Assembly: GCF_947179165.1 (NCBI RefSeq)
Contig: NC_077242.1
Coordinates: forward strand, 55,189,097-55,253,096
Reading direction: 5' to 3'
Source: Solanum dulcamara
Taxonomy: Eukaryota; Streptophyta; Magnoliopsida; Solanales; Solanaceae
DNA length: 64,000 nt
Positions 1-13,600 of this stretch are shown here, piece by piece (the first letter of the stretch is position 1; every line of letters begins with the position of its first letter). The notes under the pieces are model-generated. The model was not told where the DNA came from and ran no database searches. It saw only the letters and a program-made list of their open reading frames with translations. Position numbers and translations under genes: made by a program.

Positions 1-2249
1 TCAAGGAACCTGCCATTCCTTTAGACAAACTGTCATCTCCACAAACCACTACTTATTTAGACTGTTCACTTCTGAGCAGCAGCCTCTAAATACTACTGAA
101 CATCACCTATCATCTGAGTTTAGTGATGCCAATGATCACTCAGGTGTGGATTCTCATCCACCAGTGCTAGAAGACACTTATGCTAATGAACTTATGGACC
201 CTGCCAATAACAACCCTGAAGTCCATGTTCCTGGTCTTGTTGATGCCCCAAAAGTTGCAAATGTGGTAGTCTCTCAGCAGAAAAATAGAAGGATTGCTAG
301 GGTCTCTAGGCCACTCTTGTGGCACAAAGACTATATAGCTCAAAAGAATGGCAATGCACCTTGTTCTTATCCCATTGAGAACTATGTCTCCTACTCTAAC
401 ATGAGCACATCTTATCAGTCCTATATAGCAGCTTTCGCAATTACTGCAGAACAATGGATAGATGCTATGCAGGCTGAGGTAAATGCCTTGGAACAAAACA
501 ACACTTGGATCATAGTGGATCTTCCTCCTGGTAAATAGGCTATTGGATCTAAATGGGTGTATAACGTAAAACATAAAGCAAATGGTGAAGTGGAAAGATA
601 CAAGGCACGATTGGTGTCCAAAGGCTACAATCAGCAGGAAGGGCTTGATTACTATAAAACGTTTTCTCCAGTAGCCAAAATGGCCACTATAAGAGTTGCT
701 ATCAGCATAGCATCCTCAAATAAGTGGCTATTGTGCCAAATAAATGTTCACAATGCCTTTTTACAAGGTGATTTATCTTAAGAAGTTTACATGGATTTGC
801 CTCAGAGTTTCTAGAGGTAGAGGGAGTACAAAGTGTGTAAACTCCTTAAATCATTATATGGCCTCAAAAAAGCCTCTAGACAGTGGAATCTCAAGTTAAT
901 TGAAGCTTTAGTTGGAGCAGGTTACATGCAGAGTTCATAGGATTACTCATTATTCACAAAGAAGGATGGGAAGGATATATCAATGGTCTTAATCTATGTG
1001 GATGATTTACTCATCACATGCAACAACAGCAGGAAGATCAAAGAAGTAAAGACTGCTTTGCATAATAATTTCAACATGAAGGATCTTGGTGGTCTGAAAT
1101 ACTTTCTTGGTATTGAAGTATTGAGACCCAAGGAAGGAATACTTCTTAACCAGAGGAAATATGCTCTTGAACTCATTTCAGAGTATGGGTTAAGTGGAGC
1201 AAAGCCTGCAACTACACCTTTAGAGGTAAATGTCAAATTGACCTCAATAGACTATGATGAATGTATAGGGAAAACAGATGATCCCTTGTTCAAAGATGTG
1301 ACCTCACACCAAAGACTCACTGGAAGACTATTATATCTCATAACAACTTGACCTGATATTAGCTTTACAGTTCAAGTATTGTTATAATTCATGCAAAGAC
1401 CAAAGATCTCACACTAGGAGGCAGCATTGAGACTTGTAAGATATATAAAAGGATGTCCAGGATCGGGAATATTGTTGAGTAGTAATGGAAGCACAACTTT
1501 GGAGCATACTGTGACTCAGATTAAGCATCATGCCCCAATACTGGAAGGTAGTGACAGGTTATATAGTTAAGTTGGGGGAATCACTAATATCTTGGAAATC
1601 CAAGAAATAGCAAACAATGAGTAAAAGTTCAGCTAAAGCAGAATATAGAAGTATGGCATCAGCTGTATCAGAAGTTATTTGGCTGGGTTTTAAAGGAGCT
1701 AAATGTATCAGTTGATATGCTTGAGAAGTTACATTGTGATAGCAAGGCAGCAATTCAGATCAGTGCTAATCCTATCTTTCATGAAAGGACCAAGCACATT
1801 GAAATAGATTGTCACTTTGTGAGGGAGAAGATCAAGGTTAGTTTAGTCCAATGTGAATATATCAACACAAGAGAATAACTAGCAGATTTTCTTACCAAAG
1901 GTCTGGGAACCACTCAACATCATCATCTAGTGAACAAACTAGGAGTTTTAGATGTATACACCAACTCCAGCTTTAGAGGGAGTGTTGAAGGACCAGATTT
2001 TGTTAAGAGTTAGTTAGTAAGCAGTTAGCTCATTACACTATTAGTCAGTTAGAATCAATGCCAGCTGGAGCTGAGCCGTTAGAGGAGTTAGTGAAATATT
2101 GAATCATGTGTGTTGTATATAATTGTATAAAAGGGTTTTAGCAGATCGGTTCTGTATTACACTCAATCAATAACAAATTCTCCTCTGTTCTTCTTCTCCT
2201 TCGAGATTCATGGAGTTCATACTCTATCTCTGATCAATTGTTCTTAACA
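1..2249 (+). mobile_element. Ty1/copia retrotransposon, 3' part (RT, RNase H, 3' LTR), degenerate
   Basis: Reading on the plus strand, the pieces follow the order of a copia pol gene. A linker at about 60-440 leads into the start of reverse transcriptase (WIDAMQAEVNALEQNNTW near 450-510, then SKWVYNVKHKANGEVERYKA after a stop at 536-538). The catalytic YVDD box lies near 995-1006, and the RNase H/C-terminal part includes SSAKAEYRSMA near 1625-1660 and HERTKHIEIDCHFVREKI near 1780-1835. A purine-rich tract (TTTAGAGGGAG, near 1972) precedes the 3' LTR. In-frame stops (536-538, 779-781 and others) and frameshifts make it non-functional. The 5' LTR, gag and most of integrase lie outside the window. 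Confidence 0.93.
1983..2249 (+). repeat. 3' LTR of the copia element
   Basis: It starts TGTTGAAGG directly after the polypurine tract and ends TTCTTAACA, giving about 267 bp. A TATA-like TGTATAAAAGG sits near 2125, as expected for the U3/R border of a short copia LTR. The left LTR is outside the window, so neither its target duplication nor its age can be read. Confidence 0.75.
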
Positions 2250-2654
2250 GAGTCAATTATGCAGCTACTTATGATGCAATTTATCACCTTCCCTGTTTAA
2301 ACCCTCCTAGTTTTAGCCTATCTTTGGTCCTTCTTTTTGCGTTGTTTGTGAACCTGGTTCGCTGTTTTGTTGTGATTGACAATGTTACTTCTTTTTGAAT
2401 GTGGTGTAAGGGCCAATTAGGCTTAAATATGGTACTGCTAAATTCTAGATGTTGTTTTATGCTATGCTATATTGTTGCTTGTGGTATTGCTTCTTTTGTG
2501 CTTCTTTTTATCTGTGCTTTAATGTTGTTTGTGTCAGTGTTTCCCACTGGTCATGCGTCTATGCTTTTTTTTAAGTATTCATTTGTTGCTATAATTCTAT
2601 TTATTTTCAATGATTTCAAAAGGGGTATGCATCTTTATCTTTCGTAGAGTGATG

Positions 2655-3440
2655 GTTTGTCATCATCAAAAAGGGAAAATTGTGGAGTTATGATATTTTG
2701 ATAACATGTTTTGATAATGACAAAGTGTGCTTCTTGTTAGACTTACAAAATTGAGAACTAGATTCACTCATAGAACAGGTGCAACTGATACGTGCCTCGT
2801 GGATTCAGACACGACAATCTTTCAAGAAGGAAAGAAGTCTATTAATGGAAGGACATCCATTCTTGCCTATCTGAACAACAGTGTTCCTAACGGACTGGGA
2901 GCCCTTGAACGCGTAGGAAAAGGACGAATATACGACCTAATTACGAATAGTATAAAAGGAAGATTTCGAAGTTCAAAATGTCTTACCGATTGCACGCAAA
3001 AGAAATAGGTTTTCTTCTCAAGAGCAAGAGACAGTAGCAGCGAAACAGTGTTCTAAAGCAAGATAACAACTCCCATAATCTAGTGTTTAAGGTGATGTTA
3101 GGCATGAGTATGTAATTGGATAGATACTGAGTTGTAGCTATTCTTATTATTGTATTCAATTGGTGAGGTGATGTGATTGTAAAAGAAGAGAGTTTATCTT
3201 CTTCAGAGGTGTCGTAATAGTTAGAGTCAACTATTACATTGAGGTACTAGAGTTAGTCCCTTAGATTATAGAGTTGTGATCCAAAATCGCCCGATTGAAA
3301 GTAGTGAAGTTTGCTGAAATCCTACACGCTGTGGGTCGTGGTTTTTATTCACTTGAGCAAGAAAGTTTTCCACAATAAATTCAAGAGTTGTTTACTTTCT
3401 ATTTTACTATCTTTCTAAGAACCAGGTTCTTAGATTTAGT
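2655..3440 (+). mobile_element. Second copia 3' end: polypurine tract plus LTR (SIRE/Maximus-like)
   Basis: The string CATCATCAAAAAGGGAAAAT (2659-2678) is the polypurine-tract signature that plant SIRE/Maximus-type copia elements carry just before the 3' LTR. An LTR-like stretch follows from about 2692 to an ACCAGGTTCTTA end near 3432. Its interior (TAGAGTTGTGATCC near 3270, CTACACGCTGTGGGTCGTGG near 3320) has the usual U5 style of these LTRs. The 93-codon ORF at 2727-3008 lies inside the LTR and is not taken as a gene. The body of the element is missing, and 2250-2655 is probably its unrecognisable 3' internal part. Family assignment is from recalled motifs, without a search. Confidence 0.6.
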
Positions 3441-3444
3441 TGGT

Positions 3445-3534
3445 AGGGTGCAGATTATTTCAATGGAGAATCAAACCCTCACCAACAAAGTAAAAATGCA
3501 GATAATCAACCAACTTAGCTTCTAAAATTCTCCT
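3445..3534 (-). mobile_element. tRNA-derived SINE (Solanaceae SolS type), degraded
   Basis: On the minus strand an A-box-like AGCTAAGTTGG is followed at the usual distance by a B-box-like GGTTTGATTC. The arrangement matches the clearer copy at 17395-17533. A possible imperfect target duplication (TTTAGTTGGT at 3435-3444, TTTAGTTGAT at 3535-3544) flanks it. Confidence 0.55.
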
Positions 3535-3545
3535 TTTAGTTGATT

Positions 3546-4178
3546 TTGTTTTTTTGCAAAAAAATTTATTAGTGCAATTTGTTGCATACTCTCCTCTTTT
3601 CTTCATTGTATTCTTTTATGAAGTTTGGGGTGTGAAAGAACTTTTCAGCGTTCATAAATTGGATAAACAAACTATATTAAGATGACAGAGAAAAAACTGC
3701 TATGAATTTTGGTAGATTACTATAAAAAGTTATCGACAAAATTCATAGTTCTCAACATGCACGGTAGGCATCTTCGTCAAGAACTTTTCCAATTTTTAAA
3801 AAATACAAATACACAAATTTATATTCTAATTGTACATCAAGCAAAACTTGCAAATCGTCAGTGAAATAGATGTGTCAAACAAGCTATATTTACAGGGTAT
3901 TTTAGGATGTGCTCTTATGAAAATGAGGCACGAAAATTATCTTTATAGAGAATTTTCGCAACCTAAATTTGGATACAATGAAAACAAAATATGTGATCGA
4001 TCAAATTGCAACTACGATAATTAATGCTTAAATTTTAATTACTTTTTCAGTTTTCAATTAATTTTCATGTTTTAACTAGGTACAGAGTTTAAAAATTAAG
4101 AAAATTTTTTGAATCATGTGGTCTTAAATTAAAGATACGTAGAATAAGCAAAAATAACTTTTAATTTTTGAGATAAGT
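3546..4178. other. AT-rich intergenic sequence, nothing recognised
   Basis: I see no convincing coding or RNA gene here. A 64-codon ORF at 3830-4024 has no recognisable motif and the base composition of the surrounding spacer. Confidence 0.6.
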
Positions 4179-4323
4179 GTCAAAAGCACACTAAACTATC
4201 ACATTTTTTGAGTTTCATACTTAAACTATTGGAAGTGTGAGTTTCATACTTAAACTATCACTATTGAAAGTGTGTATTTCATACCTAAATTATTGGTAGT
4301 GTAATTTTCATATCTTAAACTTT
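4179..4323. repeat. MITE remnant with repeated TTTCATACTTAAACTAT units
   Basis: Four imperfect units of the form 'TTTCATAC(T/C)TAAACTAT' lie about 35-50 bp apart. Related strings (TTTCATACCTAAACTATTGG) recur in the MITE cluster near 20070 and 20265, which marks this as a dispersed repeat. Its ends were not resolved. Confidence 0.5.
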
Positions 4324-4344
4324 GTTATTTTGAAAGTTGAAATT

Positions 4345-5840
4345 AAAAAGTTGCAAAAAAAAAAGATATTCTTTTTTAAATGGACTAAAAAGAGAAGTTA
4401 GATAAATAAATTGAAACAAAGAAGGTGTAATTTACTTCATTTGTTGTGTGTCAGATCTCTTATTTATGGAAAAACTACATAGCAAGGCAATATATGCTAT
4501 GTATTTATTATATATAATTATAGTTTAATAAAATTATAATTTGTAGCTATAATATTCATTTAATAGCTATTTTCCAATTTAAAAGTCTATCTTTTAATTA
4601 GTGTATTTCTAGGCTTAATACTAGACATGGTATTTATTTTAATTATCGATCTGTTTTCTTCTCTCTCCAAATTAGTGTATAAATCCAAATTAGCATCTTC
4701 TGCCCTATTTCATGGATGATTATCTTTCTTCTTCTTTTCTTCCATGGACGATTATTGCAAATAATTTTTTTTTAAATTCAAACTTAATGACTTTGCGCTT
4801 CCTCTCTCTTTCTCCAATAAAGTGTTTTCATCATTAGCTCAATATGATTTACGAAACTTTATTGTTAGTTATGAGAGAAAGCTTTGAAGCGTAAGTTCAA
4901 ATTACGGATTTATGAAATTGTTACTAAAATTAATGGATGATGTTTTGAAATACTGGATATATAACAAGGAGTTCATACCTTGAATTTGAGAGATTTTTTA
5001 TGCGAATTTCGAGACTTTTCAAGGAATCAAGTGCACGCACATATGCATTTTATTCATGTATCAATGTACTTGAATCTGTAGTGTATTCATGTAGCTAAGT
5101 GTATTTATTTCATTGTTATTGTATCAAATGTATTTGTTTGTATTTTATATTGATTACACATTTGTTTCAATGAATCAAAATGTATATATTCCTTGTTATT
5201 CATTTTGTATCAATGTATTGTGTATATTGCATTTTTTTATACATTTGTATCAATATATTCAAGTCTATTAGTTCCTTGTTTTTCTTTTGTATCATGTATT
5301 TGAGTGTATTTTTGTTCACTATTATATATTTGTATCAATGTATTTGAGTATTTCAATAGTGTATTCATCAACAAAATACCTTTATATCAATGTCATATCA
5401 ATGTATTCAATTTTAAAAAAAAGTCTAACAACAAATGATGTATCAATGTCGTACAAGTAATAGTTGGTGATGCAACAAAATCAATGAAGAAGAAAAGATC
5501 TTGTAGTGCAATTTCTTTATTTATTCTGGAAAAAAATATTGTGAGATTTCATAGTTCCATTGATTATGGAAGATTGAGATATTACTCTAAATTTCCTTAC
5601 TAAAAAGATGTTGTTGCAAAATTTATACACTGCTAATGGAAAGTTGAGAATTTTAGAGACGTAAATATAGGGTTGTTCGTTCTACTAACAAATTTACCTT
5701 ATTTAGTATATTATAATTATAATTGTATTAATGTATAAATAAATAAATAAATAAAATATACGTGAATTATAAATAGAAACTGTAGTCATTTTTAATCAAT
5801 AGCATACTTATAACTATTCAAATTCAATAACTCTAGCTAT
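4345..5840. other. AT-rich spacer with degenerate TGTATCAATGTATT-type repeats
   Basis: Between about 5050 and 5460 the words TGTATCAATGTATT, GTATTTGTTTGTATT and close variants recur many times without a fixed period, typical of AT-rich non-autonomous transposon interiors. There is no coding signal. A (TAAA)n-like run, ATAAATAAATAAATAAA, lies near 5735-5752. Confidence 0.5.
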
Positions 5841-7333
5841 TCAGGTAATTTTCTCTCTTTTTATTTGGGTGCAGGCTTGGGTTTTAGCCCATGTGATGTT
5901 TGTATTTTTTGAGATTGTGCTTGTTTGATTAATAAAGCCCACATGTTTGATTAAAAAATAATAATAATTTACTTCATAACTTAAATTTAATTTCTTTAAT
6001 GTAATTAATATGTAGTTAATCCCCAAGAAGGTGAAAGGTGCTAAAAGAGAGCAACTGAACAACGTTGGAGGACCATCTTGATTTGAAGATTTACTCATTG
6101 TTAATGGAAACCCAATGGTGTAGAGACTAATCAAACACACGATACAACCATGACAAATATATCAAATAAGGTGGTGTTGCTAAGTTAATAAGACCAAACA
6201 AAATTAATAATATGAGAAGCAGCATGATCAAAGTGTCACACAGCGGAAACACATGATGCTTTCGAGATATAATGGATGTTAATAAACGTTTTGGAGGAAA
6301 AGACATAATTATTTGACGACCTGTACTAAATCACAGAAATTGTATTTATTACTTTATGCATAATTATACATTCAAAACTTTATATTAATAATATACTAGT
6401 CTCTATAGATAAAGGTCTTATACTACGACATCTTTGTCCAAAGATACAGTCATGTAAACCCTCTTAGATGATATTTGAGGAAAGACTACTGGAGGTGTTA
6501 TAAATGAAACAAAAAACGTAAAATTTGGCACAATTTTAATACCGGATGCCAGAAAACGTTTAAAAAGATGAGTACCAGTTGATAACAAAGTTCCAAAGAT
6601 TACATTCCGTGTAAAATTTCCTTTATATATATTACCTTACGAATATGTACAGTGGATTCTTCACAACTTTACCATTTCCGCATGATAAATTCGACTAAAA
6701 CATGTCATTGGCTCTTTATGTAGTTTGATGCATGTAAATGTTTATATCTACTTTCAGCAACTAAAAAGTAGAAAGAAAAAACCTAAGAAATAGTTTAATC
6801 ACACGTTGACCAGAAGAAAATTACAAGGACAACGTCACATTTTACACTATACAGATGAAACACTTACTACGATAGAGAATGAAACACTGCTAGCACTGAT
6901 AGATACACTTTAAATGCACGCAACTCCAACTTTTAACATACTGTTATGTATCTAAAAACTGAGCAAACTTTGTGAAAACAGAAGCGCGCCCACAACTTTT
7001 ACATTTTGCAGAGTTGCTAAAACATCTTTACATATGTGAGGAAGAAGGATTCAAAGAACTAAAGAATTGACCATACATGATAATGAAATTAGCAAATCAG
7101 AAATAATAAAGGTTACCTAATATACAAGAATGGGCTCTATCAAATACTCTAATTTACAGACATCTAGGGCTTCGTTTAAACATGTACAAAAGGGTGGTAA
7201 AGCTTTAATATTATCTCCTTCCCCTGCTGTAAAATGATATTGGGGTAGAGAGAGAGTGAAATATCAAACTGGTGAAAATATCAAAAATCCCTATATGGTC
7301 ATATTCTTGGACGTACTCTCATGAGACCTGAGT
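5841..7333. other. 3' flank of the GFS9/TT9 gene, including its probable 3' UTR
   Basis: This stretch lies downstream of the minus-strand stop codon at 7334-7336. The 3' UTR must fall in its upper part, but no polyadenylation signal can be picked with confidence. A 99-codon minus-strand ORF (5841-6140) has no recognisable domain and is not called. Confidence 0.5.
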
Positions 7334-7609
7334 CTATTTTGTTGAAGTATCAATAGTTCTATCAATGGCAAGCATAGGTTTTATTCTTCTTTCAACCACA
7401 TTGCTCAGTAACTTTAGCTCTTCAACAATCATAGAAAAAGCAGCTTTGCAAGAATCTTCATCTCGAAAAGCCAGAGTCCACCGCCCATCGACCAAAGCTT
7501 TTGACTTAACTTTAGCATGGGCCGTATTCTTTGTAGCATCTATGGAAGGGAAAGAGGATGGACGTATTCGAAGGTGTAACCATCTCATGTGCTTCTCGTC
7601 AATTCTGGG
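7334..7609 (-). CDS. GFS9/TT9: GFS9/TT9 exon 21 (stop codon)
   Basis: Residues 752-842 and the TAG stop at 7336-7334. It contains [13 protein letters not shown] and [20 protein letters not shown], typical of the family's C-terminus. Acceptor TTCAG. Confidence 0.94.
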   Translation of the reverse strand, partial: PRIDEKHMRWLHLRIRPSSFPSIDATKNTAHAKVKSKALVDGRWTLAFRDEDSCKAAFSMIVEELKLLSNVVERRIKPMLAIDRTIDTSTK

Positions 7610-10600
7610 CTGAAGTGGGAAAGCAAGAAAATGACAACCATTAGACTATCGATTATAACTACTGGTTTTTTCTTCAAAGAACGTTCCAGTCTATAGCACA
7701 GATTGGAATGTAGTAATTAGTAAAATTTCCATTTCAAAAGATCACTGGGATTAGGGATCCCATTGCAAGGTCGATATTTCAGGTTCATTCCTGAGTAGGT
7801 AGCTTTCTTTCTATTTGGTAGTTCTTATAAAGCTACTCAACGCAAGGTCTGAGTTTTATCAAAAGCAGCCTAATCATTTTTAATGCAAAATCGACCTAAT
7901 AAAACAGGACATACCTTATACAAAAAATGAATAGCAGAAAGAGATACTTATATTAGCCCCCCAAAAAGATATACTTACATTGCAACCACCCAGAGGCGCA
8001 ACTACACGAACCACACCAAAGCTTGGCCTCACAGGTAATTCATCTGCAAGGATAAGCCATCCAGAGGCTCCTATAGAGATGGCTAGAAAGTGGAAATGAC
8101 GTTCTTTGCCCCTCTCAAATGCAATTCTACAAGGAACCGCATCAACTACAGAACAGAGCAAAGCAGGTTTAGAACGTTGACAATAGGTTCCTTCATAGAC
8201 TAGATATGTCATACTATTTTGTCTAGTATTTGGTGTGGTGTTGGGAGGTTATGAATTTTTTTTCTTTTTTTTTTTGAGGTTCAGAAATGCTGCTAAGAAG
8301 AATACAGGAAGAACAAAACACACAAACTGACCAATACTTAATTCAATGCTAGGTTTTGGACCCAAACTGTCAACGCCAGCCCTTTTTGCTCGGGATGTTT
8401 CCATGACATCAACTGTAGGATGTATAGGAGGTTGATCGGGCAACACTTTCCCAACTGAAAAAATATGAAGCTGATGAAGTAGTACAAACACCTGTAGATT
8501 ATCAAAACAAAGATTAGCAGGATATCAATTTTAAAGCCGAGTTTATTATTGGAGATTCCCAGTTGACACTACTTTTCCATCCCAAGCATGTGGAGGCCCC
8601 AAATATTCAGTAAATATCAGCATTCATGTCTATGTATCACTTTTATTACACAAGTCAGATAAGATGGAGTACAACCTTAACAATCTCAGACAACCTTTCA
8701 CCAGCAGCAAAAGATGATTCCCCAGAAGCAAGTTCTGTCATGGAAAAAACAGTACAACAAAATTAAAAGCAGAAGAGTAGGAAAATCTCAACCAAACATG
8801 CTGTAGACTAAATATTAGAAGTTACTTTTCATAACCTTAAGGTAATTAAAGCATAAAAAATCAAGATGGGAGGAGAGGAACAACTGTACCTTCAGAAAGG
8901 GACTTGTGTGATGGCAAAAGCATTGATTTGGGATCTTTCCTTGGAGAAGAAGCTTCAATAGCTGCAAGTGACATTCTCTTCACATTAATTTATCATCTAA
9001 AAGGAAATAACAGAACCATTTAGTAAGGAGAAGTATGGGCATAACATACTTCTTTTGCACTTTCTCCACTCATCACATAGTACCATAATTAGCAAATCAG
9101 GCCAAGTTCCTTTTGTTTCATCAAGAATACAGCTCGTACAACTGTGGAATGAATCCTTCACACATTACAAACACCCACCTCATTAACAACAGGTTAACCA
9201 AGAAATGACTATTACAAATCCAAGTTGAATTTGTTTTTATCATTTGGAAAAGAAAATGAAAGAAGCAACCTCATATGACGACTCTTTGATGGTGAAGACT
9301 CCAACAAGATATAATTACTTTCTCCATCCCAATTTATGTGATGGTGTTGACTTGCATGTAGTTTAAAAGATGAAAGAGAACTTTAACCCAATATATGCAA
9401 AGCACCAAAAGTATCCTTTTAAATAAGTGGCGAAGAGAATTCCACAAGTCTTTCCATTTTAATTGAGTGATGGTGAGGCACCCAACAGGCAACAAGTCAT
9501 GTCATTAAGCGTAAATGGAAATAAAAATTAAGCAGTTTCAAAAATAAAAGTTCTCTTTTTTCAGAGTAAAAAGGAAGTGTCACATGAAATGGGACCAAGG
9601 GAGTAGGGTGAAAGGGGCATAATCCTCATAATTTCAAAAGACTTGCTTTGTGCAATATTTTATGGTACAAGCCTTTGTTGCACCAATTACTGCTAACATA
9701 ATTCAATAAAAAATTCAACCAACATAGATTAAAAAAATGAAAAGTACAAGAGGTAAGTTTCCAGTTGTTTGCAAAAACAACTTACTTTCAATAATTTAAG
9801 ATGATGACAGTCAAAATCCGCTTCACTGTATGGAAGTAACTGACGCAAAAGCCAACCACCATCCCACAATGTTTCTGCAGAGATATTTGACCTGCAGAAT
9901 AGACTGACCAACGCATCGAGTACCTATAAAAGAAGTTCACTTATTAGATGATACTTTAAGTCTTAAACTAAAATAACTACAACATCAATTACAAGGAGCT
10001 ACTTAATAGAACTGTAACTAAACTTTCAATACGACTGAAATTTGTCTCCCTGTAAAACATTTACTTAATGAATCTTAAGCACTAGAAAAATTTAATTAGC
10101 ACCGTGAATTTCACCACATGTAAAATTGACTTTCTATATCTTGCTATATGATGACAAGCTTAAACTGGAAAATAGGAATTTCTTAAATGTTATCCAGCCT
10201 AAATCAACTGTACAGGTTTTCTTGCTGAATAAAAGCAGCCCAAAAGACCAAATTCGTTAAAAAAAAAAATTAAAAAACTGTTCAGCCTTTTATTTTGGTG
10301 TCAAGTTAAATGTTCATCAACAAAAGGGGAAAATGATACAATAAGCAAAATCTTTATATGGATAACAAAGTCGTCTTTAGATGGATCCATCGCTTGTACG
10401 GAATTTGCTTCATACCTGACGGCTGATAATAAGTTCCAAGGATAATCCAAGATGCTTAGATTATGTGTAGAGTTTTAGTGTGGACTTCACGTATTAAATG
10501 GCTAATTTTCGCTATGGTTGGAAACAAGCCCTCAACTTTCCATAATGTCAAACTATGTCCTTTTGGGGAAAAAGTTTAAAACTTTGTTTGTTGGCAAATA

Positions 10601-13600
10601 CTTAGAAAAAAACAATAACTCTCTCCGAATTTCAGGGAAAACTTTCAACTTCGAGAATTGAAAAGCTACATAGGTTTTCGAAGAATTGAAACAGCTCTAA
10701 ATTTCTAAAAAAGCTTTGAATAATTTCAAGCTTTGAAAACACAGTTTGAGAAACCGAAAAAAGGACAATTCTTCAAGCATTTTTCCAGAAAATACCAGAG
10801 AAACATGTTTGATTCTACTAGAAAACACCACTTGAGTACTACTCTATTTGTCATATTCTATGGGACATACTTTCCTTTTTCGTTTGTCACAACACAAAAA
10901 GAATATCATCTTTCTATATTAAAAAAACAATTTAACTTTAAATTTTTCATTTTACCCTTAATGAGATAATTTAGGGTCACACAAATATATATGACTTGTT
11001 TTAGACCACAAATTTCAAGAGTTTCTTTCTTTCTTAAATTCTGTGCCCAGTTCATAAAATGTGACTGGTAGAGTAATATTTAACCCAAAAAATAGTGTAG
11101 GAGACAAATCCCCGATGATTTTATGGCATTTAATCAAAAACGCTGGCCAATTTGAAAACAATGTGATCAAGACTTTCAGAATTTTCATTGGAAGGAGAGC
11201 TTTGAAAGGAACTTCACTGCTGCTACCTTTACAACTTTAACAACTAAACAGAAAAAAACAAAGAAATTAGGTTACAGGCTAATTAGCTTACTAGGAAGAA
11301 TCTATAATATTATTGCAAAGACACATGCTTTGTTCAGGGAGATAATAATGGATGTAGTTCTTTTAGCTAATGAATGCCTGGATTCTAGGATGAGGCGGAA
11401 GGAAGCCCAAGTTATTAGAGAATTCAAATTAGAAAGACGTATGATCATATCTACTAAAAAGTTTATGAAAGCTATGGGCATTGTAGACAAACAGATCAGT
11501 TGAATAAAAAATTTAGTGAATACCTCTTGCTCCATATGTAATTCGAGACAATTCAAGAACAAAATAAGCCACCTCAAGAACATGTTGACAAGCTCAAATG
11601 AAAAGCACCTCCACCTTCTAATCTTAAGGTTGTGGGTTCGAGTCACAAAGGGAGCAAATTACCGAATAAAAGCTAACTCAAGAACATTGAATATTAACAA
11701 TATGAAGTTGAATACTACCGCCTCATTTCCACTTAAAGGTTCTCTGTTCTTATAAATGTCAATCCAGAAAATTTCCTTCTTTCATCCAAAGGACCACTAC
11801 AGGGGTATCCCCTAAAAAAACTTTTTATTTCTACTTGTTTTGAGTGTACAAGGTACACAAAACTGTCGAAGCTTCTTTTATCCAGACTGGATAGGTTTCT
11901 CATCTCTGCCAAATGATATGAGGAATTTAGAAACATTAAAACAGTCTATCTCGCGAAGGGTTATCTCAGATCATTGGCCAACATCTCTGAGATGTGAGAA
12001 CTGAGACTCCACAAAGTCCCTTTTCAAATTTGGAAAATTGATGGATGGGAATGGAAGGTTCTAATACTCAGGTAAAAAGCTGGTGGGTTATTTTTGCTAC
12101 TACTCTTTTGTAACTGATATGCATCTCCTTGATGCTAGCAATGAAAACCTTTACTTCATCAAACAAAAAAATGCTGGTGGAACTTGTTTCATCTTTCGTT
12201 TCCTTTTCGTTTGTTTCGAGAAATCTATCCATCAATTCCGATTGGCAGAAGGCAGTCGAAACTTCATTGAGGCAAGCAAACTGAAAGCCTTGATAGTAAA
12301 GCTGAAAGAGTGAAATTTGGCAACTCAATGGAATTTGGGATTTAGGAAGAACCAACATTCTAAGTCAGATTTCAGAATTGGACACAATCCAGCAACATAG
12401 GAACTTGAATGAAGAGGAAGTAGCATTGAGAGCAAATCTCTCTACAAAATCTGAAGTAGCAAAAATGAAGAAATTCACCGGAGATAAAGGTCCAAAGCTT
12501 TATGGCTAAAGCACAACAAACGCACACAAAAAGTACAACATTGATCAACTTGTAATGATGAAATAACTTTGGAGGAACCTAGAGCTATCAAGGGAGATAT
12601 AGTAAGGTTCTATAAATAACTGTACAACGAATCAGAGGCATGGAGACCAGATTTCAATTTAATTGAGAGGCCCTCAAATCACTTAACATGAAAAAGAATT
12701 GCTCCAAAGATCCTTTGGAGAACAGGAGGTTCTCGATAGCTTTAAAACTTTGTACCATTGATAAAGCTCCTAGGTAGATGGGTTTAGCATGGGCTTCTAT
12801 GTCAAAAACTGGGACATTATCAAGACAGCATGCTATTTGTTCAAAATTTTCACAGCCGGGAGGATTTTGAAAAAAGGTCTAAATGCCAGCTATATAGCCT
12901 TGATACCAAAGAAAATGGTGCAAAAGAACTGAGAGGTTTCAGGGAAAGGCAGTGTGTATAATTTATCTCCAAGCTACTGATTGAAAGGCTTAAAACAGTG
13001 ATGCATAAACTGGTTGACACACATTAAATGGCCTTCAGCAAAGATGGACATATAATGGATGTTGCACTTATCGCAAATGAATGTATTGATTCCAAATTGA
13101 ATTAGAAGAAGTCAGGAATTTTATGCAAATTGGACATAGAAAAAGCATTTGATCAAGTGAGACAGGAACTTTTGCTAAATATACGGAAAAGAATGGGTTG
13201 ACACAAAGTGGATCAAATTTTGCATATTCACAGTTCGGTTCTCAATTCTGATCAATTGGTCACCTGAGGGTTTTATTTCATCCAACAAAGGTTTGAGACA
13301 GGAAGATCCCCTATCTCATTTCCTCTTTATTTTAGCAATAGAAGGACGGACTATTATGCTGCCAACAGATGGATCAGAGGCTTTAAAGTTCACAATATAC
13401 AAGGGGAAAGCATGGAAATTACACACCTACTCTATGCAGATGATGCCATGTATTTTGTGATGCATATAAGGACAAAATACCCCACTTAGTGGGATTTCAC
13501 TGGGTATGTTGTTGTTGTTGTATATACGGACAAAATAATGATGCTAAAAACAACTGTAACAATCTTTGAAGGGGTATTAGGACTACATATCAATTGGAGA

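Noticed and set aside
2727..3008. 93-codon plus-strand ORF
   Set aside because: It lies inside the copia LTR 2692-3432 and has no recognisable domain; LTR U3 regions commonly hold chance ORFs.
5050..5460. CRISPR-like or satellite array
   Set aside because: The repeats are degenerate AT-rich words with no fixed spacing, and the DNA is plant nuclear.
6420..6640. Faint cytochrome P450-like peptide (FGTILIPDA) on the plus strand
   Set aside because: Only a few residues fit, with stops on both sides and no haem-binding motif downstream, so it is not supportable.
7365..7613. 82-codon plus-strand ORF
   Set aside because: It is antisense to GFS9/TT9 exon 21, whose family match is unambiguous.
11516..11755. 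Possible tRNA gene around the GGTTCGAGTC motif at 11626-11646
   Set aside because: No acceptor stem or anticodon arm can be built and no A-box is visible; a SINE scrap is more likely.
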